Origin: Streptomyces colonosanans
GTDB lineage: Bacteria; Actinomycetota; Actinomycetes; Streptomycetales; Streptomycetaceae
Reading direction: 5' to 3'
Length of the DNA: 64,000 nucleotides
Assembly (NCBI RefSeq): GCF_001866645.1
Contig: NZ_MLYP01000030.1
Coordinates: forward strand, 1-64,000
The translations under genes were made by a program, and so were the position numbers. The notes beneath the pieces were generated by a model, which made no database searches, was not told the DNA's origin, and saw nothing but the letters and a program-made list of their open reading frames with translations. Below, piece after piece: positions 25,858 through 33,940 of the stretch (positions within the stretch are counted from its first letter, which is position 1; each line of letters opens with the position of its first letter).

Positions 25858-27243
25858 TCAGACCGTGTGTGCGTCCGTTGCCCGCGCCCTCGCGGGTTCC
25901 GTGTCCGCCGAGTCGTCGACCCGGGCCAGATCGAGATTCCGTGTCTCCTTGGCCACGCCCACCGCGATCAGGGTGAGAACGGCCGCCGCGATGACGTACA
26001 GGGCGATCGGTGTGGAACTGCCGTAGTCGGACAACAGCGCGGTCGCGATGAGCGGGGCGGGCGCACCGGCGGCCACAGAGGAGAACTGGGCACCGATGGA
26101 CGCGCCCGAATAACGCATACGGGTCGCGAACATCTCCGAGAAGAAGGCCGCCTGGGGCGCGTACATCGCCCCGTGCAGCACCAGGCCGACCGTCACCGCG
26201 AGGACCAGATTCCCGAAGCTCGCCGTGTCGATCAGCCAGAAGAACGGGAACATCCACAGGCCGACCCCGGCCGCACCCAGCAGATAGACGGGCCGGCGGC
26301 CGACGCGGTCCGAGAGCGCGCCCCATGCCGGGATGACCGCGAAGTGCACGGCCGAGGCGATGAGGACGGCGTTGAGCGCGGTCTGCTTGGAGATGTCGGC
26401 CGATGTGGTGGCGTACACGAGAATGAAGGCGGTGATCACGTAGTAGCTGATGTTCTCCGCCATGCGTGCGCCCATGGCGACCAGCACGTCCCGCCAGTGA
26501 TGACGCAGGACGGACACCAGAGGCAGCTTCTCCGCGCTGGTGTTCAGGGCCGCCTTGCGGGCTTCGGCCTGCGCCAACGCCTGCTGGAACACAGGCGATT
26601 CATCGACAGACAGACGAATCCACAAACCGACGATCACCAGTACGCCGGACAGGAGGAACGGAATGCGCCACCCCCAGGTGTCGAACGCGCGGTCCGAGAG
26701 CACGGCGGTCAGAAGTGACAGCACACCCGTCGCGAGGAGTTGCCCGGCGGGTGCCCCGGTCTGCGGCCATGAGGCCCAGAAGCCGCGCCGCCGCGCGTCG
26801 CCGTGCTCCGACACGAGCAGGACCGCACCGCCCCATTCGCCGCCGAGGGCGAAGCCCTGCACCAGACGCAGCGTCGTGAGCAGGACGGGCGCGGCGGTGC
26901 CGACCGTCGCGTGCGTGGGCAGCAGTCCGATGGCGAAGGTCGCCCCGCCCATCAGCAGCAGGCTCAGCACCAGCAACTTCTTGCGCCCGAGCCGGTCCCC
27001 GTAGTGCCCGAAGACCAAGGCGCCCAGCGGACGGGCGGCGAACCCGACGGCGTACGTCAGGAACGACAGCAGTGTGCCCACCAACGGGTCCGAGTCCGGG
27101 AAGAACAGCTTGTTGAAGACGAGCGCGGCGGCGGACCCGTAAAGGAAGAAGTCGTACCACTCGATAGTGGTGCCGATGAGGCTCGCGGCAACGATGCGGG
27201 GGAGGTTGGACGGGGTTGGTGGAGCGGCTGCGGGGGAGGACAT
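25858..27243 (-). CDS. MFS metabolite:H+ symporter (MHS family)
   Basis: The ATG at 27243 is preferred over the GTG nine bases earlier because AGGAAG then has a normal 8-base spacing. The roughly 461-residue protein has 12 hydrophobic segments and the MHS signatures GTTIEWYDFFLYG (start of helix 1) and GHYGDRLGRKK (loop 2-3), plus the repeat SDRVGRRPV after helix 8. Such carriers import organic acids and similar metabolites with protons. The convergent neighbours (bdhA and the PucR regulator) suggest a hydroxy- or keto-acid as substrate; this is inference. Confidence 0.9.
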   Translation of the reverse strand: MSSPAAAPPTPSNLPRIVAASLIGTTIEWYDFFLYGSAAALVFNKLFFPDSDPLVGTLLSFLTYAVGFAARPLGALVFGHYGDRLGRKKLLVLSLLLMGGATFAIGLLPTHATVGTAAPVLLTTLRLVQGFALGGEWGGAVLLVSEHGDARRRGFWASWPQTGAPAGQLLATGVLSLLTAVLSDRAFDTWGWRIPFLLSGVLVIVGLWIRLSVDESPVFQQALAQAEARKAALNTSAEKLPLVSVLRHHWRDVLVAMGARMAENISYYVITAFILVYATTSADISKQTALNAVLIASAVHFAVIPAWGALSDRVGRRPVYLLGAAGVGLWMFPFFWLIDTASFGNLVLAVTVGLVLHGAMYAPQAAFFSEMFATRMRYSGASIGAQFSSVAAGAPAPLIATALLSDYGSSTPIALYVIAAAVLTLIAVGVAKETRNLDLARVDDSADTEPARARATDAHTV

Positions 27244-27544
27244 CGGCACCACTTCCTGGCGGTCGGCGGGGGACGTTTACGTGTCGCCACACCGTAGGAA
27301 CGTGCAGGTCAGAGGCGTATGTGTTGGGACAACATAGTTCTGGGCGTGGGAGTGCGCGTGGTCACCATGAAGGTGGTGCCGGAGCCTCTGAGGGAGCCTC
27401 GGTGAGGCCGCGAAGGGCGGTGTCCAAGTTGCTTCATTCGGGCACGATTTGGAGGCGCGGTACTGATTCCCGTGCTGACTTGGTGCTGACTAAAAGCCCA
27501 CGTCATCACCCGTCCCAGCCCCTCCCGTGCTGACTCGGTGCTGA
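27244..27544. other. Left margin of accessory island with GTGCTGACT repeats
   Basis: No gene is seen. Near its right end, ccgtgctgact[t/c]ggtgctgacta occurs twice (27470-27492 and 27525-27547), giving four GTGCTGACT units in two 11-base-spaced pairs. The MHS transporter promoter is expected near 27250-27330 (tgttgggacaacatagttc is a short inverted repeat there). Confidence 0.45.
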
Positions 27545-27547
27545 CTA
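27470..27547. repeat. Two copies of a 23-bp direct repeat, each with tandem GTGCTGACT
   Basis: The copies differ at one base (t or c at the eleventh/twelfth position). Within each, two GTGCTGACT units are 11 bases apart. Paired short repeats of this kind can be arm-type recombinase sites or regulator iterons. The second copy overlaps the end of the Nudix gene frame at 27545. Confidence 0.6.
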
Positions 27548-28558
27548 CGCTGCGTAGAACTCCGGCATAGGTAGCGGATCGGACTCCGTAAGGCTGCGGT
27601 GACCCGTGTATGCCCCGGGATCACGGCCAGCAGAGAAGAGCGGAGTGCATCGCAACCGTGCGAGCGACGATTTTGGGCCTCCGTGGGCCTGACCATGTAC
27701 TCGCTTGTAGATGTGGCGGCGGCGGAGGTAGAAACCGACCCTCGGCGCACGCTCCAGCAACGCGGGCAGCAGTAGCATGCTGCTCATGCTCGCCACGTGC
27801 AGCTTGACCGAGTCCGCGGTGAACATCCGCAGCCGCTGCGGGCCCGGCAGACCGCCGATCTCCGCGTTCAGGCTGATCGAGGTCAGGGGCACCAGCGCGC
27901 TGGCCGTCGTCGCGATGGCCACCACCTGCATCAGGTTGTCGCTCACGGCAAACGCGGCCAGCAGCAGACCCCGCACCGTCCACACCAGGCAGTAGGCACC
28001 TGGGAAGCGGCCGGGCAAAGGGAGTGGGCGGCCGTCTTCCAGCAGCACGGTGCCCGCGCCGTTGGTCCGGGCTCGTAGCGCGGCCAGGGCGCGGCGGGCA
28101 TCGCCGGGTGACATCAGGCCGGGCAGATCGGCGGGCTCGACGAAGTCGAAGCCGATGACTTCCCCTTCGGGAAGGCGAATCGTGTCGATCGGGGCGGTGT
28201 CCCAGGTGCCGCCGTCGTAGACGAAGAGCAGCTCGCCGGGGAACCGCAGAGCAGGGGAGAGACCCGGGGCGGTGGGTGGTACCCAGTCCACGGCTAGGCC
28301 GCAACCGACGGCCATGGTGACGCCGAGTTCCTCCTGAAGCTCCCGGGCCGCTGATCGGGAGGGGGATTCGCCCGGGTCGACGGCCCCGCCGGGCAGGAGC
28401 CGCTGCGGCCGGTAGTCGACCTTCTGGACGAGGACCCGTCCGCAGGTATCGGTGATGAGCACGGATGTCCCCGCCCACAGGGACGCCGAGGCCCGTAATG
28501 CCTCGTACTCATCATCGGTCAGCGCGGTGCCGGGCAGATCGTCGCGCGATGTGGTCAC
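27545..28558 (-). CDS. Nudix hydrolase with unusual hydrophobic C-terminal extension
   Basis: The 337-residue ORF begins with a Nudix domain (about 1-165). Its box starts at GGAVDPGESPSRSAARELQE and keeps the REXXEE core. From about residue 175 a second part follows that I do not recognise, with hydrophobic stretches (VWTVRGLLLAAFAVSDNL, LHVASMSSMLLLPALLE). Ordinary Nudix proteins end near residue 165, so this is a fusion or a frame extended by decay at the island margin. Its ATG overlaps the stop of the MT-ASCH-Nudix gene by four bases, making it the last gene of the overlapping operon. Confidence 0.7.
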   Translation of the reverse strand: MTTSRDDLPGTALTDDEYEALRASASLWAGTSVLITDTCGRVLVQKVDYRPQRLLPGGAVDPGESPSRSAARELQEELGVTMAVGCGLAVDWVPPTAPGLSPALRFPGELLFVYDGGTWDTAPIDTIRLPEGEVIGFDFVEPADLPGLMSPGDARRALAALRARTNGAGTVLLEDGRPLPLPGRFPGAYCLVWTVRGLLLAAFAVSDNLMQVVAIATTASALVPLTSISLNAEIGGLPGPQRLRMFTADSVKLHVASMSSMLLLPALLERAPRVGFYLRRRHIYKRVHGQAHGGPKSSLARLRCTPLFSAGRDPGAYTGHRSLTESDPLPMPEFYAA

Positions 28559-30099
28559 GTCTGCGCCTCCGGTTGGGGAGTGGGGACGGGCGGTGTGGTC
28601 CTGCCCGGGCTGTCAGCGGAACCGGTGACGAGGTACTGCGGGCCGTGGCCGGTGCGGGCGCGCTCGATGGCCTCGAGGCGGGCGAAGCGCACGTCCCCCA
28701 TCAGGCGCCGCCACTCGTCGAGATCGTGGATCGCCCATAGGTCGTGTTCGGCCGGGTCGAGGCGGATCCGGCGCAACTGCTCGGTGGTGAGGTTGCCGCC
28801 GTCGAAGATGAATCCGATCTTGCCCATCGGCCAGCCGCAGCCGAGGTGGTGGTAGTACGTCAGGAGCAGGCGGGGCTGGCCCTGGCCGAGTTCGATTCCA
28901 GTCTCCTCGGTGGCCTCACGACGCGCGGTCTCCAGGGGATCTTCACCGGCGTCGGTGTTGCCGCCGGGAAACTGCCAGGGTCGGTTGCCGTACACCGAGC
29001 GCAGCTGAACGGGCCGATCGTGTTCGTCGCGGATGTACAGGCAGCCGTACACCGTGTGGTGGGGCACCGTCTGCACATACGCCGCCGCACTCATGGGCAG
29101 CGGATGGCCAGGACGTCCCGGCCTGTGATCGAACTCGAACGTCAGGATGCCCAGTTGTTCTTTGGCTGGTGGGTAGATACTGCGGAGCGCGTCGAGCAGC
29201 TCCGTACGCGAGGCATCGGGGTCGATGCGCCGAGGATCGTGCGCGTCAAGCACCTCGTCGAAGGAGACGTAGGCCGTGACCCGCCGTGCGACAACATCGA
29301 GTTGCCGGTCGCTGCCCCGGTCGTGGAAGACGATCGTGTCCCCCTCCTCGACGGCCCGCTTCGTGGGCGTGCCCACGCGTACCTCGATCGTCTTGCGCCC
29401 TGCCTCCACTTGACCGTAGTAGCGGGGCAACAGGTGCATATGGTGCTCACGCGCGTGGCCATGCACCACCGGGCCGACCACGCGGGCCGACGAAGGCGGT
29501 GCGGAAACCGCGGCGTGTTGCGCCGGAACGCCGTCCTCCGTTCGGGGGCCGCGCAGGACGACGACGGCGAGGCCCTCGCTGTCGTGCCGCTCGGCCGTGG
29601 ACCAGCCAACGTGGAGTTGGGCGAGTTCGTCCTCGTCGAGGGCGATGTCACACGGCTCAGCCGGGGTGTGGGCGGCGAGTGGGGTGATGACCGCAAGCGC
29701 CCCGCCGGGGCGCAGACGGCGGCCAAGAGTGCGCAGGGTGCGGTCGCGGTGCGTCAGGAACGGATACACAAACCGGAGGGTGATGAGGTCGTATCCGTCG
29801 GCGTGCAGAGGGCCCCAGTCGTCGTTCTCGATGTCCAGGCGCAGCCATCGAGCGGCCGTCGAGTGGGAGGCGGCTGCTTCGGCCAGGGCGTTGTCGGACC
29901 AGTCGACGGCGTCGACGCGGTAGCCCAACGAGGACAGGAACGCGGCGAGTTCACCCACGCCGCACCCGACGTCGAGAGCCCGTCCGTCAGCAGGGACCGA
30001 TAGGCGGTCGGCGATCAACGACCTTTCGAGGTCGTTGAGTTGGCGATGGCGTCGACCTTCGGCGTAGCCGGTGTTCCATTCGTCCTGTGTGATGAACAC
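28555..30099 (-). CDS. Fusion protein: SAM methyltransferase - ASCH - Nudix
   Basis: GTG at 30099 is chosen because GGGAGGTG lies six bases upstream; longer readings lack a site. The 514 residues hold three domains. First is a class I methyltransferase (about 1-185) with SAM motif ALDVGCGVGELAAFL and acidic VDAVDWSD. Second is an ASCH domain (about 215-330) with HLLPRYYGQVEAGRKTIEVR and GDTIVFHD. Third is a Nudix domain (about 345-480), its box starting PGGNTDAGEDPLETARREA. ASCH folds bind RNA or modified nucleosides, so an activity on an RNA-linked or nucleotide substrate is a reasonable guess. It is part of the 27.5-32.8 kb overlapping operon. Confidence 0.85.
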   Translation of the reverse strand: MFITQDEWNTGYAEGRRHRQLNDLERSLIADRLSVPADGRALDVGCGVGELAAFLSSLGYRVDAVDWSDNALAEAAASHSTAARWLRLDIENDDWGPLHADGYDLITLRFVYPFLTHRDRTLRTLGRRLRPGGALAVITPLAAHTPAEPCDIALDEDELAQLHVGWSTAERHDSEGLAVVVLRGPRTEDGVPAQHAAVSAPPSSARVVGPVVHGHAREHHMHLLPRYYGQVEAGRKTIEVRVGTPTKRAVEEGDTIVFHDRGSDRQLDVVARRVTAYVSFDEVLDAHDPRRIDPDASRTELLDALRSIYPPAKEQLGILTFEFDHRPGRPGHPLPMSAAAYVQTVPHHTVYGCLYIRDEHDRPVQLRSVYGNRPWQFPGGNTDAGEDPLETARREATEETGIELGQGQPRLLLTYYHHLGCGWPMGKIGFIFDGGNLTTEQLRRIRLDPAEHDLWAIHDLDEWRRLMGDVRFARLEAIERARTGHGPQYLVTGSADSPGRTTPPVPTPQPEAQT

Positions 30100-30188
30100 G
30101 AGGGACACCTCCCTTGTGAGCCGGTACTGCGTGGGGTGGGTCGGCCGAGGTCTGCAGCCTTGGCCAGCCCCGGAGCGGAGTGTGGAAG

Positions 30189-30320
30189 TCAGTTCCATCC
30201 CATGTTGAAGGTCGCGGTGCCCACGGGGATCTGGGCCGCCTCAGCTGGGTTCGTGTCGTACGCCAGGAACAGCGTCCCGGCGACGGCGGTGATCAGCTGC
30301 TGCGCGCCACTCATGCTCAC
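30189..30320 (-). CDS. 43-residue protein translationally coupled to the GFA gene
   Basis: A GTG at 30320 overlaps the TGA of the upstream GFA gene (GTGA). The frame VSMSGAQQLITAVAGTLF continues to a stop at 30189. The composition is protein-like (hydrophobic core LITAVAGTLFLAY, end TATFNMGWN) but matches no family I know. It has no Cys and no FxLD motif, so it is not an obvious RiPP precursor. It could be a small subunit, a peptide substrate, or the tail of a vanished gene. Confidence 0.45.
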   Translation of the reverse strand: MSMSGAQQLITAVAGTLFLAYDTNPAEAAQIPVGTATFNMGWN

Positions 30321-30823
30321 ATTGAAGCAGGCTGCGGCCTGAACGGATCGGGGGCGAGGGCGATGGTCATCCACGGCACAGCCTCCTCGCGATAGGAATG
30401 TCCGACGGGATCGGTGCCGCTGCGGTCGTCGAGGCTGAAGCCGGTCACCATGATCATGTCCGAGCCGTCGGCGACCGAGACGAGCTGGCTCCCACAACGA
30501 GGGCAGAAGCCGCGGTGCAAGGTCGGCCAGCTCGAGTACCACGTCGGCTCGCCGCCCGGCCCGACCCACCTCAGCCTGTCCTTACGGAAACCGACCCACA
30601 GGACGGCAGGGCCGCCAGAGACGCGTGTCTCGTGTCGGCACGAACACAGGTGTGGATCGTCCGGGGCACCGTCCACCTCGTACACGGTGTCGCCGCACAG
30701 GCAGCGTCCCGTGCGTACCTTGGGCTTCGGTTCAGCCGTGCCGACGACCAGCGCGGCATCGCTGTCTGGGAGGTCGCTCGCGTCAGTGGGAATGGCGGGG
30801 TGATCAGGTGGTGCAGGGGACAT
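30317..30823 (-). CDS. GFA/CENP-V-type zinc protein
   Basis: The ATG at 30823 has GAGGAG just upstream; an in-frame ATG at 30871, three bases after the glycosyltransferase stop, is the alternative. The roughly 168-residue product has the zinc ligands of the glutathione-dependent formaldehyde-activating fold: GRCLCGDTVYEV, HLCSCRHE and FCPRCGSQL. Members bind zinc and small thiol adducts, but most have no proven reaction. Here it sits inside the operon with methyltransferases, a GT2 and Nudix proteins, so its role is likely tied to that pathway. Confidence 0.8.
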   Translation of the reverse strand: MSPAPPDHPAIPTDASDLPDSDAALVVGTAEPKPKVRTGRCLCGDTVYEVDGAPDDPHLCSCRHETRVSGGPAVLWVGFRKDRLRWVGPGGEPTWYSSWPTLHRGFCPRCGSQLVSVADGSDMIMVTGFSLDDRSGTDPVGHSYREEAVPWMTIALAPDPFRPQPASM

Positions 30824-30874
30824 GGTCTCCTCGTTCGAATTCGTCTGCCGGGTTGTGCGGCGGTCGGTCATGGC

Positions 30875-31756
30875 TCAGATGACTGGGGGCCGTCCGGCCT
30901 TGGTCAGTCGCCACACGGTGTGCCAGTTCATGGGTCTGCGTTGCTGCTCGGCGCGGCGGTTCCAGCCCTCGCGCATGCCGCTCAGCGATTCGCCCACTCC
31001 GCCGCCGCGCAGGGCACGCGCGAGAGTGATGCCGGTCCAGACGGCCAGATACAGCGGGATCAGCGGGCCGGGGAGATTGCGGTAGGCGACCGCGATCCGG
31101 TTGCGTGCGGCGAGCCGCCAGAAGAGGCGGTGCCGCGCCGGGCTGGTCACGGGGTGGTGCATGCGGATGTCGGCCGCGTACCAGCCGCTGTATCCCGCTG
31201 ACCAGCATCGATACGCCAGGTCGAGGCCCTCGTGGTAGAGGAAGAAGCTGCTTTCCCAGCCACCGACCTGGTCGAAGACGCTCCGGCGGATGAGGACGAC
31301 GCCCTCGGTCATGGTGGCGATGACTCCGGGCCGCCCCGGATCACCGGCCCTGAGGCGGGGCACCCAGCGGCGCGGCGTGGTCGTATCGTCCGGGCCGGTC
31401 AATCGGGGCTGGACGTAGGCGGCGTCGGGGTGCTCCTCGGCCGCGGCGACGAGCCGGGCCAGGACATCGGGGCGCGGCAGGCAGGCGTCGTTGTCCAGGA
31501 AGAACACGTACTCCGCCGGGGTGCCGGCCCGCCGCAGCGCGTCGGCACCCGCGTTGCGCCCACCCGGGATGCCGACGTTCTCCGGCAGGGCGACGGTGAG
31601 CGCCCCAGGCGGTACGACCTGGGGGATGCATCCGTTGCCCACCACGACGACCCGCACCTCGACCTCGGCCTGGTCCAGCAGTGTCTTCTGCGCCAGCGCT
31701 TCTTCCTCGGGGCGGTCGTTCATGGTCAGCAGGACCACGTCCACTCGTGGCATCAC
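30875..31756 (-). CDS. Glycosyltransferase family 2
   Basis: The 293-residue GT-A protein starts VDVVLLTMNDRPEEEALAQK, contains the family gate ENVGIPGGRNAGADALR and the metal-binding VFFLDNDACLPRP, then VGGWESSFFLYHEGLDLAYR as acceptor-side motif. A hydrophobic C-terminal helix (IPLYLAVWTGITLARAL) may hold it to the membrane. Rhamnosyl-type transferases look like this; the donor is not predictable. Its ATG overlaps the stop of the upstream methyltransferase relic (ATGA). Confidence 0.88.
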   Translation of the reverse strand: MMPRVDVVLLTMNDRPEEEALAQKTLLDQAEVEVRVVVVGNGCIPQVVPPGALTVALPENVGIPGGRNAGADALRRAGTPAEYVFFLDNDACLPRPDVLARLVAAAEEHPDAAYVQPRLTGPDDTTTPRRWVPRLRAGDPGRPGVIATMTEGVVLIRRSVFDQVGGWESSFFLYHEGLDLAYRCWSAGYSGWYAADIRMHHPVTSPARHRLFWRLAARNRIAVAYRNLPGPLIPLYLAVWTGITLARALRGGGVGESLSGMREGWNRRAEQQRRPMNWHTVWRLTKAGRPPVI

Positions 31757-32840
31757 ACTGCCCCCTGGGTGGGCGAGGCGACGCTCGCGTCTTCACCCGT
31801 CAAGGAGATGCGGCCTGGCCACTGGAGGACGAGCCGGGCGGAGGGTTTGCCGAGCACGTCACCGGCCGGTAGTTGGTCGTCGGGGGTGGCGGCCGGGTAG
31901 ACGCTCATGGGCGGATAACCGGACTTGCGCACGTACCGGTCCCAGTTCTGTACGCAAGCGGCGAACCGCGCGGCCAGTTCGGCGGCGGCCGGGCCGAAGG
32001 CGTGGATGACGAACTCGTAGCGGCGGTCGACGGGCACCGGACCGTCCTTGACCTGAACATGGGTGAGGTAGGCGAGGGAGCCGTCGGCCAGCATCGCGGG
32101 CGCGTCCTGCTGCGCTACGAGCTTGGACCCTTCCGGAGCGGCCAGTCGGCAGAACCCTGGCAGTGTGGTCGCGGCGTAGACCTGCAGCGTCTCAAAGTTG
32201 AACATGCCGGGGACGACGAGACCGGTACTGACCTCGTGCCGGGGACCGCGCAGCGCCTCCTCCAGCCCGGCAGTGTCGCCGGGGACCCCGTCCTCCCATC
32301 GCACCGTGACTTCCCCGTCGGCCAGGCGGACGGCCGGAGCGGTGCGGCCGGCGGCACCGCGGTCCCGCACGAAACCGCAGTACGTCCAGTGCTCGGCGTG
32401 CAGCACGTCGCCGCGCCGGACCAAGGTGATCGAGCGGGTGTGGCCGCCCACCTCCAGCGGCACGACCAACCTAGCTCCTTGCGCGAGTTGATCCCGCCAG
32501 GCCGGGGCGATGTCCACCGCGTTGTGGGTGATCATCACGCCGTCGAACCCGTTCGCTGGGGCATGGGCGGGCGCGCCGAGGCCACCGTCGCTGAGGACGG
32601 CGGTGACACGGCCGCTACCGGCTTCCGCGCACAGCCGCCATGTTCGGTGCACCACGTACGGGTCGACGTCCACGGTGATCACGCGACCTCGGTCCCCGAG
32701 GACGTGCGCGAGCAACTCCGCGTTGTACCCGCCGGAGCCTACTTCGAGCACGGTCATCCCCGGTTCCAGCCGGAGTTGCTCGATCATGTCGGCCTGCAGC
32801 CAGGCCGCCGAGACGGAGCTGACCGCGGTCTCGGGAGTCG
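31753..32840 (-). pseudogene. Protein-isoaspartate/FxLD-type methyltransferase, N-truncated
   Basis: The frame from about 32840 reads SSVSAAWLQADMIEQL, then the SAM motif VLEVGSGGYNAELLAHVLG and VITVDVDP, as in PIMT-like methyltransferases and in the FxLD-system methyltransferases. A long C-terminal region ends with DVLGKPSARLVLQWPG. The N-terminal half expected before SSVSA is missing. Upstream of about 32845 the DNA instead encodes part of an APH-like kinase in another frame. An in-frame chance start exists further upstream (33000), so a chimeric protein could still be made. No FxLD precursor or lantibiotic dehydratase gene was found. Confidence 0.65.
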
Positions 32841-32844
32841 GCCA

Positions 32845-33070
32845 AGCTCTCCAACCACCGCATCTCACTGTGCTGCTGGTGGGCTGGGCGGCCGTCGCGT
32901 ACAGACAGGCGTGCGACGAACGAGTCGCGTCCGGGGGAGGTGACACGCCAGACGGCGTTGTCCTCGTACTGCTGAACCTCCATCTGCAGGGCCGCGCCAA
33001 CGAGGCCGTAGTGCTCGGTCAGCGTGACCCGCGCCTGCTCTTCCAGGAGGGCGAGTTGTGCGGGGTGGGA
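32845..33070 (-). pseudogene. Phosphotransferase (APH-like) N-terminal fragment
   Basis: A frame different from that of the methyltransferase relic reads LALLEEQARVTLTEHYG, then YEDNAVWRVTSPGRDSFVAR and SEMRWLESLA, the first beta-strands and the helix with the conserved Glu of aminoglycoside-phosphotransferase-like kinases. It ends at the junction near 32845 with the methyltransferase fragment. The HGD loop and the rest are gone. No good start codon was found, so it is a dead fragment. Confidence 0.6.
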
Positions 33071-33429
33071 TAGGTGAGGGAACGGTGGGCACGGGCTACC
33101 TCGGTGGTCGTAGTCGGGTAGGAGCGTAGTGAAGGCCGGCCTGGTGCCTGCCGGATCGGCGTGGAGAACACCAATTCGGGTGACTGCCCGGTTCGGCGCC
33201 GATCAGATCGGCAGTTCAACTACCTGAAGGGTCGTGTTTTGGCAGGCCCGTTCTGCTGCGGCCCCGCATCTCCAACGTCTCCTCGAAGGCTTGGGAGCAG
33301 GGGCGTTCGGCCACGCCCACCAGCCACGCCGCACGGTCGCCACACCGTCGGCGGTGGCCGCAGACGATCCCGCGGCGGCGCAGGTTCACGTCGGCTACCG
33401 TGCTCTCCATCACGGAGAGGGCGCAACCG
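33071..33429. other. Gene-poor stretch in the accessory island
   Basis: Both strands have open frames but none with recognisable domains or a sound start. The last 40 bases carry the ribosome-binding site of the next gene (ggagagg). Confidence 0.4.
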
Positions 33430-33837
33430 ATGACGGAAGGGAATGAATCCTTCGCGCGGGATGGCCGACCGGTGTGCGGCGTGTGCCCGTCGCTGAGGCA
33501 CCCGGGCGGCCGGTTCGACGTGATGGAGCGCCCTTCCCGTGACTGCCCGTTCGACCCGGCCACGGGCCACCGATTCACCGCCGCTGGGGTGCCGGTGTGC
33601 GTGCACCCGGAGCGCGTCGGACTCCCCGCCGCTCCATACGCCAGCCAGGCCCTGCCGCTGCCCTGGCAGACCCCGCCACCTGTTGAACCCGACGAGGTCC
33701 CCGCGTGGGTACGCACGGCGCTCACTGCGGCACCACCGGAGGCATGCGACGAAGTGATCCAGCAGGCAACGCAGATCCTGCTCGCCTCAGACCCCGACAC
33801 GGACATCACGGCAGTGCTGCGCGCCGCCCTCGGGTAG
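33430..33837 (+). CDS. Cys-containing protein of unknown function, 135 aa
   Basis: ATG at 33430 (MTEGNESFARDG) has GGAGAG nine bases upstream. The first 65 residues contain four cysteines in a pattern C-x2-C ... C ... C (VCGVCPSL, DCPFDP, VCVHPE), possibly a small metal site. A proline-rich middle and a helical acidic tail (PEACDEVIQQATQILLAS) follow. No family was recognised. It precedes the APH(6)-like kinase by 103 bases. Confidence 0.6.
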   Translation: MTEGNESFARDGRPVCGVCPSLRHPGGRFDVMERPSRDCPFDPATGHRFTAAGVPVCVHPERVGLPAAPYASQALPLPWQTPPPVEPDEVPAWVRTALTAAPPEACDEVIQQATQILLASDPDTDITAVLRAALG

Positions 33838-33940
33838 TACTCCAGATGTAGTTCGCGATCTTCGTAGTGCGCTGTCCGCCGGGCGGCAGCGGCCGGCTTG
33901 AGCTTGGTGGCTGCGGCGGGCTGGCGCGTAGGGTGCCGGG

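Noticed and set aside
27545..33070. A complete FxLD lanthipeptide cluster
   Set aside because: Only a truncated methyltransferase resembles that system. No FxLD precursor, dehydratase or cyclase is present.
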